64,000 nt of DNA, taken from Zobellia barbeyronii (GTDB lineage: Bacteria > Bacteroidota > Bacteroidia > Flavobacteriales > Flavobacteriaceae). The stretch spans positions 1,037,339 to 1,101,338 of the forward strand of contig NZ_JACATN010000001.1 of NCBI RefSeq assembly GCF_018603515.1, in the 5' to 3' direction. How positions within the stretch are numbered: position 1 is the first letter of the stretch; each line of letters opens with the position of its first letter. Shown piece by piece: positions 57,887-63,975 of this stretch. The position numbers and the translations under genes are program-made. Below the pieces are notes generated by a model that was not told the DNA's origin, ran no database searches, and was given only the letters and a program-made list of their open reading frames with translations.

Positions 57887-59704
57887 TTGCGAGAATACAC
57901 ATTCAAAAGGGTTATAACTGCATTTGTTTTTTGTTTTTTGATGAATTTCTCTTTTGGGCAAAAAATTTCTCAAGAGCTAGAAAAAAGAATTGATTTTATA
58001 TATGAGCTTTCAAATATTAATTTGAATCAGGCATTGTTGGAGTCATATAAACTTCAAGAAAAGATGGATAACTTTAACCCTTTTGATCAAGTTACAATAT
58101 ATCTTGTTGTAATTGATTTGCAAAAAGCTAACGATAAAACAGAGGCAGCCATTGTGAATTGTGAACGAGCCCTTAAAATTTCAGAAGAGAATCACTTTGA
58201 TAACTATACTCTCAATATTTATTATTATTTAGCTAAAGCTTACGTAGAACAAAATCGAGTTGAGAATGCTCTGGATATATATAATAACTTGTCTATAAAG
58301 ATGGATAAAGCAGACTTATTTTATATGTATAACTTAATGCAGATAGATTTTGCTCTTTTACATAAAGACTTTAACAATTACAATAAAGCAATTTCAATTT
58401 ATAAAAACCTTAATAGTGGTAATAGTGCGATGTTCAAAGATGATACTGAACAGCATTATGATCTGCTTTTGAACTTGGCAGAGCTATATAATTCAATAGG
58501 TTACGTGGATTCATCGAATGTCTATTTAGATAAATTCAAAAACTTATATACTGAGAATCCTGATATAAAAAATTATAATTGGAATAAAGTTAAGGGTAAT
58601 ATAGCTTTTGATAATCAAGAATATAAAACAGCAATAGAATATTACAACCGTTATATAACATTGTTAAAAGAAATCATTGATTATAATGATTTAGAAGTTG
58701 TTTTAAAAAAGGGTCAATCTTTTTTTAATTTAAAGGAACTGGACAGTGCAATTTTCTATTCAGAAATAATAGATACGTCTAATTTTGAGGATAAATTATC
58801 AAAGAAAAATTTGGCTAACTTCTATAAACTGAAATCGGATATACTTAAATTAAAAAATAATTCTGACGAATCGGATTTATATTTTAACAGATATTTGAAA
58901 GCCAAAGAAGGTTTCAATGCCCTTAGGTTTAAAACTCAAGAAGGGTTGAATGATATAAAGACTAAAGAGATTTTAGCCGAAGGGGAAAGAAACGAAAATG
59001 TATATAAAGAATATATAGCTTATATATCTTCAATTTTAGGGTTTCTATTAGCTGCAGGTCTTATGTTGTATATATTTAATTATCAAAAAAACAAAAAGAA
59101 ATTTGCTCAATTAATGTCTACGGTTAGGACGTACGAAGAAAAAAAGAGTATTGAACCGGAAAATAAGAAGGTTTCCATTGTTGAAGAATTGCCATTAAAT
59201 ATAAAAAAAGAGCATATAAAAAATGAAGAAGCTAAAAAACAGCTGGTTGAAGTTGTAGAAGAAAATGAAGCTGAACAGATAGAACTACAGTCTAATAAAG
59301 TGCGCAGTACAATTGATGAAGATAGCACTTCCCCTATAAAAGATGAAAAAATTCATGAGCTTTTAGATAAGTTAGATAAGCTCAAAGATAGTGGCTATTT
59401 CTTGCGTCAAGATAGTTCTCTTTATAATACGGCCAAAAAATTAAAGACCAATACTTCCTATCTTTCTAGTGTAATAAATAATACTATGGATACGAATTTT
59501 AATAGATTCGTTAATGATATTAGAATGGATTATATCATCTTAGAATTAAAGAACAATAAACGTATGCGCTCGTATTCCGTTAAAGGCATTGCAGAAGAGA
59601 TAGGATATAAAAGTGCAGATTCCTTCAGTAAATATTTTAAAGAAAGTACGGGTTTAACTCCATCCGCATATGTTAGAAACCTTAATAAAGAGTTCAAAGT
59701 ATAG
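57887..59704 (+). CDS. Membrane-anchored TPR regulator with AraC-type HTH
   Basis: The frame opens at TTG 57833, but TTG 57887 gives a proper signal peptide (MREYTFKRVITAFVFCFLMNFSFGQ), so it is preferred here (605 residues); uncertainty remains. Periplasmic TPR-like repeats span the first two thirds. A transmembrane helix follows near residue 380 (IAYISSILGFLLAAGLMLYIF), then a charged linker, then an AraC HTH (last about 110 residues: SVKGIAEEIGYKSADSFSKYFKESTGLTPSAYVRN). Such one-component TPR-AraC sensors probably detect a periplasmic peptide. It is divergent from the GG peptide gene, which makes that gene a likely target. Confidence 0.85.
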   Translation: MREYTFKRVITAFVFCFLMNFSFGQKISQELEKRIDFIYELSNINLNQALLESYKLQEKMDNFNPFDQVTIYLVVIDLQKANDKTEAAIVNCERALKISEENHFDNYTLNIYYYLAKAYVEQNRVENALDIYNNLSIKMDKADLFYMYNLMQIDFALLHKDFNNYNKAISIYKNLNSGNSAMFKDDTEQHYDLLLNLAELYNSIGYVDSSNVYLDKFKNLYTENPDIKNYNWNKVKGNIAFDNQEYKTAIEYYNRYITLLKEIIDYNDLEVVLKKGQSFFNLKELDSAIFYSEIIDTSNFEDKLSKKNLANFYKLKSDILKLKNNSDESDLYFNRYLKAKEGFNALRFKTQEGLNDIKTKEILAEGERNENVYKEYIAYISSILGFLLAAGLMLYIFNYQKNKKKFAQLMSTVRTYEEKKSIEPENKKVSIVEELPLNIKKEHIKNEEAKKQLVEVVEENEAEQIELQSNKVRSTIDEDSTSPIKDEKIHELLDKLDKLKDSGYFLRQDSSLYNTAKKLKTNTSYLSSVINNTMDTNFNRFVNDIRMDYIILELKNNKRMRSYSVKGIAEEIGYKSADSFSKYFKESTGLTPSAYVRNLNKEFKV

Positions 59705-59760
59705 CATAAATACTTAAAAAGGTACTTTTACTTCATTTCAGTTTTATTTACAAATAAAAT

Positions 59761-59800
59761 CCTTTTAAATAATTGATTTTCAATTGTTTAAAAGGTTTTT
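59761..59800 (+). terminator. Terminator of the TPR-AraC gene
   Basis: A stem CCTTTTAAA / TTTAAAAGG extended by an inner AATTGA/CAATT arm, then TTTTT. Confidence 0.8.
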
Positions 59801-59950
59801 ATAATTTACTTCATTTATAAAAACAAGGTAGAACCGTTTGGTTTTCACCCTTTTTCCTTCTTTTCTTTGTGAAAGAATGCAGCTAACAAATTGCATTCAA
59901 CTCAAGTTGCTATTTTTAGTTGTGCGCTCACACAAGAGCTTGCTTGAGAG

Positions 59951-59991
59951 AAAAGAAAGGGGGCAAAGGAGAAATACCTCCCCTTTCTTTT
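59951..59991. repeat. 12-bp perfect inverted repeat
   Basis: AAAAGAAAGGGG at 59951-59962 and its exact reverse complement at 59980-59991, with a 17-base loop. Reads as a terminator or a structured leader. Confidence 0.6.
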
Positions 59992-60075
59992 AATTGAAAG
60001 ATATCATTAGTAGTAGTGATAAAAATATTGCCTACTGAAGCTTAATTATAAAGTATTCTAACAAAGGGCCATCAA

Positions 60076-60139
60076 CAAAAGGAGTAGGTGTCTGCATGAA
60101 ACTTTCAGAACCGACCAATAAACCGGCCTATTCCTTTTG
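60076..60139 (+). repeat. Long-loop hairpin just upstream of the peptide genes
   Basis: CAAAAGGAGTAGG pairs with CCTATTCCTTTTG (one G-T pair) across a 38-base loop, followed by TTTTTAATT. Position and T tract suggest an attenuator controlling entry into the peptide genes 38 bases downstream. Confidence 0.5.
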
Positions 60140-60176
60140 TTTTTAATTAAAGTGTAATCAATTAAACCAATATATA

Positions 60177-60338
60177 ATGAAAGACAAAAATGTAAAAAAG
60201 AACAACCTGATTTTTAAGAAAAAGGAGTTGACAGAACTTCAAAAACAAGAGAATCTCTTGTTAAACGGAGGGCAGGCCCGTCAAGATACCCAGTATCATG
60301 ATTATGACAAGTTTTTGAAAATAAAATTACCTAAGTAA
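60177..60338 (+). CDS. GG-leader peptide 1
   Basis: 53 residues. The leader has LTELQKQENLLLNGG ending at Gly31-Gly32. The core is hydrophilic, basic and aromatic (QARQDTQYHDYDKFLKIK..., ends LPK) without Cys. It is first in the array, under the hairpin at 60076, and is followed by peptide 2 and the HTH gene. The peptide family is recognised by leader only. Confidence 0.75.
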   Translation: MKDKNVKKNNLIFKKKELTELQKQENLLLNGGQARQDTQYHDYDKFLKIKLPK

Positions 60339-60385
60339 AAATAGAAATCACAAAAAGTTTTAATATAAATCCTAAATATAAAAAC

Positions 60386-60535
60386 ATGAAAAATCTATCA
60401 GAATTAACATTGCAAGAGTCAGTAGCACTTAACGGGGGAGTTTGGATTGGTCTTCACGGGCATGGTTGTGTTCCCATTCCTAAAGTGCCAAAAATTCCAG
60501 TAATACTTCAGGTTCAGGAACTTGGTGTAAGATAA
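60386..60535 (+). CDS. GG-leader peptide 2
   Basis: 49 residues: leader MKNLSELTLQESVALNGG (GG at 17-18). The core begins VWIGLHGHGCVPIPKVPK and is Gly-, His- and Pro-rich with one Cys. The single Cys rules out an internal disulfide. It is 54 bases ahead of the HTH gene and probably co-transcribed with it. Confidence 0.78.
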   Translation: MKNLSELTLQESVALNGGVWIGLHGHGCVPIPKVPKIPVILQVQELGVR

Positions 60536-60589
60536 GTGTATCTGAAAAGATGGTAATAAGTAATAACAGATAACCTTAAAGTCATAATT

Positions 60590-60922
60590 ATGCAGCAATT
60601 AACCAAACAGATTTCTTTGATCGAGCGTATAGATCAATTGGTAAGATTACATGCTACCGGTACACCGGAAGAATTGGCTACTAGATTAAATATATCTAGA
60701 GCCAAGTTATATAGGGTCATAGACGTAATGAAAGCATTAGAAGCTCCTATAGTGTATGATATAAGTAGGCAAAGCTTTATGTATGAAGATGAAGTACGTT
60801 TTAAATGTGGTTTTTATGTAAAATCGCTGCGTGAAAATGAAGCCATTAGTATTAATGGTGGTACAATTGTTATGTCTTCTACCATTGCCTTTTTATTTTA
60901 CCACCACAGAATTAGTTGTTGA
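60590..60922 (+). CDS. Small HTH protein with a C-terminal double-glycine motif
   Basis: 110 residues. The N-terminal winged HTH (about 8-58: SLIERIDQLVRLHATGTPEELATRLNISRAKLYRVIDVM) is DeoR/HTH_11-like. A strand-rich middle follows (DISRQSFMYEDEVRFKCGF). The end SLRENEAISINGG then resembles the E-x3-I-x-GG leader of the neighbouring peptides, GG at 90-91, and is followed by a 19-residue hydrophobic tail with one Cys at the very end. Such a protein may be a regulator of the locus, and the tail may be cleaved by the same peptidase. The terminator at 60946 closes the unit with peptides 1 and 2. Confidence 0.75.
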   Translation: MQQLTKQISLIERIDQLVRLHATGTPEELATRLNISRAKLYRVIDVMKALEAPIVYDISRQSFMYEDEVRFKCGFYVKSLRENEAISINGGTIVMSSTIAFLFYHHRISC

Positions 60923-60945
60923 GCGCATAGCAACTTTTTAAGTCC

Positions 60946-60978
60946 AAAAAGTCCAAGAGAAATCTTGGACTTTTTTTT
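60946..60978 (+). terminator. Terminator after the HTH gene
   Basis: A 13-bp stem AAAAAGTCCAAGA / TCTTGGACTTTTT with a GAAA tetraloop and a long T tract. It separates peptides 1-2 plus HTH from the three dyad modules. Confidence 0.93.
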
Positions 60979-60994
60979 ATGTAAAATTTTAACG

Positions 60995-61029
60995 GTCTCA
61001 AAAAGTGAGACAACTCGCTCTTAAGTTTG
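60995..61029 (+). promoter_or_regulatory. Dyad-promoter module A
   Basis: Dyad GTCTCAAAAAGTGAGAC at 60995-61011, then 10 bases, then a perfect -7 box TAAGTTTG at 61022-61029. The dyad centre lies where the -33 contact would be. No coding frame follows before module B. Confidence 0.7.
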
Positions 61030-61101
61030 AATTAAGAAAGGGGAAAAGCCTTTTAGAGTATTGATTGAAGAAGTTCTTACAGTTTTAAATAAAAGCAGAG
61101 C

Positions 61102-61136
61102 GTCTCAAAAAATGAGACAAACGGGTTCTAAGTTTG
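61102..61136 (+). promoter_or_regulatory. Dyad-promoter module B
   Basis: Dyad GTCTCAAAAAATGAGAC at 61102-61118, 10 bases, then TAAGTTTG at 61129-61136. An 11-codon frame (MADIDILINSF) with an AAAGGAG just ahead lies at 61153-61188, too short to call. Confidence 0.7.
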
Positions 61137-61201
61137 AATCAATAAAGGAGATATGGCTGATATAGACATCTTGATTAACTCTTTTTAAAAATAAATATAG
61201 A

Positions 61202-61236
61202 GTCTCAAAAAATGAGACAAGCTGAAATTAGGTTTA
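61202..61236 (+). promoter_or_regulatory. Dyad-promoter module C
   Basis: Dyad identical to module B at 61202-61218, again 10 bases to the box, here degenerate (TAGGTTTA at 61229-61236). It lies 24 bases before peptide 3 and is thus the closest operator for the array. Confidence 0.65.
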
Positions 61237-61260
61237 CAACAGAATTAAAAATAAAAGATT

Positions 61261-61404
61261 ATGAAAACATCAAACTTACTCAGGGTAATTGCTTTACAGA
61301 AAACAGAACTAATCATTATTGATGGAGGAAGCGTAGACCCCGATGCATTAAGGGAATATATAGAACATAGGTATCCAGAACAATCAGGCTTAGGTTTCAA
61401 ATAG
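61261..61404 (+). CDS. GG-leader peptide 3
   Basis: 47 residues; leader LLRVIALQKTELIIIDGG with GG at 22-23. The core is acidic-to-neutral (SVDPDALREYIEHRYPEQ...) and lacks Cys. First peptide after the three dyad-promoter modules. Confidence 0.72.
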   Translation: MKTSNLLRVIALQKTELIIIDGGSVDPDALREYIEHRYPEQSGLGFK

Positions 61405-61467
61405 TATTGTAAAGAGAGGCATGTTTATATACCGCTGCTTCTAGATAAAAATTTAAAAAAATAAAAG

Positions 61468-61620
61468 ATGAAAAATTCAAACAAAACAGAAAAGTTAAAA
61501 GTAAAAACGTTAGCTCTCGAAATGCTAAGGAAAACGGAAGGTGGTATTAACAGAATTGATATAGGTATTGGGCATACATTGGGTATGATTGGAACGGGAA
61601 AGGACCTAATTAAATTCTAG
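61468..61620 (+). CDS. GG-leader peptide 4
   Basis: 50 residues; leader ends KTLALEMLRKTEGG (GG 25-26). The core is Gly-rich and hydrophobic (INRIDIGIGHTLGMIGTGKD...). It shares leader wording with peptide 5 (LALExLRxTEGG), so the two are probably duplicates with diverged cores. No Cys. Confidence 0.78.
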   Translation: MKNSNKTEKLKVKTLALEMLRKTEGGINRIDIGIGHTLGMIGTGKDLIKF

Positions 61621-61657
61621 AAATAGAATAGATTATTTATTGAATAAATCAAAAGAC

Positions 61658-61813
61658 ATGAAGAATCAAGAAAAAAACAATATGACCAAGGCTAATGTAA
61701 AAGAATTGGCCCTGGAGAAGTTAAGAAGTACTGAAGGAGGAAGGAATATTATTGACCAAATAAAGGGAATTATTTTTTTGGGAGGATTTTTTGGAAATCC
61801 ACCTTCACTCTAG
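61658..61813 (+). CDS. GG-leader peptide 5
   Basis: 51 residues; leader ends ELALEKLRSTEGG (GG 27-28). Core RNIIDQIKGIIFLGGFFGNP..., amphipathic to hydrophobic, no Cys. Paralogue of peptide 4. Confidence 0.78.
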   Translation: MKNQEKNNMTKANVKELALEKLRSTEGGRNIIDQIKGIIFLGGFFGNPPSL

Positions 61814-61862
61814 TAGTCTTAAGATAATAACCGCATTTAAATAACCTTTAAAATAAAGTTGT

Positions 61863-62024
61863 ATGAAGAATTTAAAAGAAATAAGCGATTTATCTCTAGA
61901 TGAGATGAGAAGTATAGAAGGAGGTTCCATAAATTTTAATCCCATACACATCTATATACCGAGGGAGCCTGTAATTATAAAGTGGAACTCACTTAAGTTT
62001 AACAAAATGGTTTTGTGGTCATAA
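61863..62024 (+). CDS. GG-leader peptide 6
   Basis: 53 residues; leader MKNLKEISDLSLDEMRSIEG then Gly (GG 20-21), a near-consensus GG leader. Core SINFNPIHIYIPREPVIIK..., with KFNKMVLWS at the end; Ile/Pro-rich, basic, no Cys. Confidence 0.8.
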   Translation: MKNLKEISDLSLDEMRSIEGGSINFNPIHIYIPREPVIIKWNSLKFNKMVLWS

Positions 62025-62040
62025 CTAAATAATTAACATT

Positions 62041-62160
62041 ATGAAATTAGAGAATTTAAAAACCGAAGAGCTTACTCAAATTACAGCTGGTTTAGCATGT
62101 CCTAAAAGATATTTAGACGAGGCTTATGTGAGAATTATATTGGGCTCTTTAGGCAAATAG
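62041..62160 (+). CDS. Leader peptide 7, AG variant
   Basis: 39 residues; leader MKLENLKTEELTQITAG: Ala-Gly instead of Gly-Gly at the expected cut. The core begins LACPKRYLDEAYVRI, with one Cys. Ala-Gly is a permitted cleavage site in some C39-processed leaders, so it may still be processed. Confidence 0.65.
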   Translation: MKLENLKTEELTQITAGLACPKRYLDEAYVRIILGSLGK

Positions 62161-62182
62161 GAACAAACTAAAACAATTTGAA

Positions 62183-62317
62183 ATGAAGAAAACTAGTGAA
62201 TTAAGTGAAGCAGAAGCAAAGATCTGTAACGGTGGTGGTTTTTGGGCAAAACTGTTTAATTATCTTCTAGAACAGAATGAAGATTATCAGGATTTTAAGG
62301 AGCATACTGGGCAGTGA
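62183..62317 (+). CDS. GG-leader peptide 8
   Basis: 44 residues; leader ELSEAEAKICNGG (GG 17-18). Core GFWAKLFNYLLEQNEDYQDF..., an amphipathic helix with an acidic tail. The only Cys is in the leader. Confidence 0.76.
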   Translation: MKKTSELSEAEAKICNGGGFWAKLFNYLLEQNEDYQDFKEHTGQ

Positions 62318-62373
62318 TTGTAATAAGATAATTAGAATAAATTAACTGAGAACCAATTTTTAAAAGAGAAATA

Positions 62374-62520
62374 ATGAAATCACAAAATTTGGAAGTACAA
62401 GAATTAGGTTTGAACGAAACCAAAAAAATCGGAGGTGGTAATTATCTTAAAGATATACAAGATGGTATACGGGCTATTAGAAGAATAGCAGAATTTTTTA
62501 GTGGTCGTCCCCAAACTTAA
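62374..62520 (+). CDS. GG-leader peptide 9
   Basis: 48 residues; leader NLEVQELGLNETKKIGG (GG 20-21). Core GNYLKDIQDGIRAIRRIAEF then FSGRPQT: a basic amphipathic helix, the classic look of an unmodified bacteriocin or signal. No Cys. The leader is nearly the same as that at 63178, marking a gene-family expansion. Confidence 0.8.
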   Translation: MKSQNLEVQELGLNETKKIGGGNYLKDIQDGIRAIRRIAEFFSGRPQT

Positions 62521-62742
62521 TAAATGCTAAAAACAAGGGAATCAAGCGATGTTTCGAAGCTGGAGATATCAATTTTATAGCCTTCCTAGTATAAGCGAAG
62601 AAAGGTTGTTAGCCTAAGGTTCAGTGATATATACTATTTGCACTGCATTGGCAAAGGAAAGTTATGAAGCATTTAATGATTTTCTGGACAAATAGAAAAT
62701 TGTGATTTTGATTATCTGAGGTATTAATTAAAAACTAAGAAT
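62521..62742 (+). other. Array gap with peptide-like debris
   Basis: About 220 bases without an intact peptide. Short fragments remain, for instance a frame ending LAKESYEAFNDFLDK before the TAG at about 62693, with no leader or GG ahead of it. Probably a decayed array member. Confidence 0.35.
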
Positions 62743-62871
62743 ATGATAGACTTAAAAGAATTAAACAATGAAGAAGCAGTAAAAATTGAAGGAGGGGGTT
62801 TTATCGAAGCTGTTGAAAATGCCTGGAGCCGCTTTAAAGATTATGTCAATAACATGGGGGGCAGGAGTTAA
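62743..62871 (+). CDS. GG-leader peptide 10
   Basis: 42 residues; leader MIDLKELNNEEAVKIEGG (GG 17-18). Core GFIEAVENAWSRFKDYVNNM then GGRS, an amphipathic helix without Cys. Confidence 0.78.
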   Translation: MIDLKELNNEEAVKIEGGGFIEAVENAWSRFKDYVNNMGGRS

Positions 62872-62885
62872 ATATTAAAGATGAT

Positions 62886-63022
62886 ATGGAACATTTGGTA
62901 GAATTAAGTAAAGAAGATGTTAGCCAAAATTAAGGCGGTAGTAATCTAAGTGTCATAAAAAAAATGGCAATGCTGCTTATATTTTAATAAAAGAATTCCT
63001 TAATGCACGTCCTAAAGTTTAA
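62886..63022 (+). pseudogene. GG-leader peptide 11, broken by a stop and a frameshift
   Basis: Leader MEHLVELSKEDVSQN is followed by TAA (62931-62933) exactly where the residue before Gly-Gly should be, and GGC GGT follows in frame. Further on, a run of eight A's shifts the frame. Restored, it would read GGSNLSVIKKNGNAAYILIK, then EFLNARPKV, similar in type to the core of peptide 9. Two lesions mean it is dead or, less likely, mis-sequenced. Confidence 0.75.
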
Positions 63023-63034
63023 AAAACAAAATTT

Positions 63035-63166
63035 ATGAAAGATTTAAAAGAAGTTGAAGTGGAAATTATCTCAATAGATGATACTATAAGTATAGAGGGT
63101 GGTCAGATGATTCCGCGTCTTGGTCCTATTTTTCCATTACGGGTATTAATCTGGATTTTATCCTAA
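63035..63166 (+). CDS. GG-leader peptide 12
   Basis: 43 residues; leader MKDLKEVEVEIISIDDTISI then EGG (GG 22-23). Core QMIPRLGPIFPLRVLIW then ILS: short, Pro-rich and very hydrophobic, no Cys. Confidence 0.75.
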   Translation: MKDLKEVEVEIISIDDTISIEGGQMIPRLGPIFPLRVLIWILS

Positions 63167-63177
63167 AAATCAAAATT

Positions 63178-63339
63178 CTGAAATTACAGAATCTAGAAGT
63201 ACAAGAATTGAGTGTAAATGAAACAAGAGAAATTGATGGTGGGTTTATAATTCCTATAGGTTGGATAGTTTCGGTTAACATAGCAGCAAGTGAGTTAGTA
63301 GAAAGTGTTAAAACTGTGTATCGAGCTTTAACGAAATAA
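63178..63339 (+). pseudogene. GG-leader peptide 13 with ATG replaced by CTG
   Basis: An intact 53-residue frame whose first codon is CTG where the homologue at 62374 has ATG (KLQNLEVQELSVNETREIDGG against KSQNLEVQELGLNETKKIGGG). The GG is at 21-22 and the core FIIPIGWIVSVNIAASELVE then SVKTVYRALTK is a hydrophobic-to-basic helix. It may be silent through start loss, or use CTG weakly. Confidence 0.6.
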
Positions 63340-63353
63340 ACTAAAAAGCATTA

Positions 63354-63468
63354 GAAATCGATAGAGAAGATTCTAAGGAGATTGAGGTAGGGGGAATTTT
63401 GCCGATAGTTCTATCAGTTCATCTATTTGTTGTCCTAAAGGCAGTTTGGGACTGGGCAACAAGATAAT
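63354..63468 (+). pseudogene. GG-leader peptide remnant 14 without a start
   Basis: Open frame EIDREDSKEIEVGG, then ILPIVLSVHLFVVLKAVWDW and ATR, stop at 63466. The upstream frame is closed by TAA, and there is no ATG, GTG or TTG ahead of the leader. The core is a strongly hydrophobic helix. Confidence 0.6.
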
Positions 63469-63481
63469 TTTTAATAAAAAA

Positions 63482-63651
63482 ATGAAATCTACGACTTTAA
63501 AAATACACATTGCTGAAACAAAATAGAAGCAGGGATAGCAATCCAATAAGCACAAATAAGGGCAATCTAACGAAGAAAGTGATAGAGCTAAAAAGGAGCA
63601 TATTTGCTGCCTAAACCAAGTACAGATAATCGACAAATATAAATTAAAAAT
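63482..63651 (+). pseudogene. GG-leader peptide remnant 15
   Basis: MKSTTLKIHIAETK followed by TAG at 63524. A +1 frame reads KIEAGIAIQ and stops. The leader start is array-like but the GG region is frameshifted; the rest to 63651 is unreadable as a peptide. Confidence 0.5.
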
Positions 63652-63652
63652 T

Positions 63653-63790
63653 ATGAAATTAATCAATTTAACAGTTAGCGAATTAACAATCGAGGAGGAA
63701 ATGGAAATAGATGGGGGGAAATATAACCATGTTATGGGCATAATTTTCTTTCCTGTTTATCAAATCGGTTATCTTTTGGGTAGTTGTTAG
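63653..63790 (+). CDS. GG-leader peptide 16
   Basis: 45 residues; leader NLTVSELTIEEEMEIDGG (GG 21-22). Core KYNHVMGIIFFPVYQIGYLL then GSC: hydrophobic with a C-terminal Cys. Confidence 0.78.
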   Translation: MKLINLTVSELTIEEEMEIDGGKYNHVMGIIFFPVYQIGYLLGSC

Positions 63791-63834
63791 TCAAAAAGTT
63801 ATAGTAATTATAAATAAACTTTAAAACAAATATT

Positions 63835-63975
63835 ATGGAAACCTATAACGAAAACAAACTAAGAACAATAGATCAGCAAGATGCACGAAATATCAACGGT
63901 GGCGATTTCGGAATCAGCATTTTAATTGCTTTGTGCGGATTTGCACTTATGGCAGGGTATAGCGACGCCAGATAA
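63835..63975 (+). CDS. GG-leader peptide 17
   Basis: 46 residues; leader KLRTIDQQDARNINGG (GG 22-23). Core DFGISILIALCGFALMAGYS then DAR, a membrane-like helix with one Cys. The last complete member before the window ends; the array probably continues. Confidence 0.76.
   Translation: METYNENKLRTIDQQDARNINGGDFGISILIALCGFALMAGYSDAR

Larger units (their letters stand above)
59705..60176 (+). other. Gap of about 470 bases with three hairpins ahead of the GG-peptide genes
   Basis: No coding frame of note. It contains the terminator at 59761-59800, a 12-bp perfect inverted repeat at 59951-59991 and a 13-bp near-perfect one at 60076-60139, annotated separately. It must also contain the promoter for the peptides at 60177 onward; no clean -7 box is seen. 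Confidence 0.5.

Noticed and set aside
60995..61218. The three GTCTCA...TGAGAC repeats as a CRISPR array
   Set aside because: Units are 17 bp with spacings of 107 and 100 bases, not CRISPR-like, no cas genes are present, and the fixed relation to -7 boxes points to regulation.
63373..63741. A 122-codon minus-strand frame across the end of the peptide array
   Set aside because: It runs antisense to peptide 16 and two peptide remnants that have clear leader motifs; its composition looks like a mirror of those frames and no domain is visible.
60177..63975. The peptide array as a classical lanthipeptide cluster
   Set aside because: Most cores lack Cys and no LanB/C/M, radical SAM maturase or cyclase is in the window; a maturase outside the window cannot be excluded.
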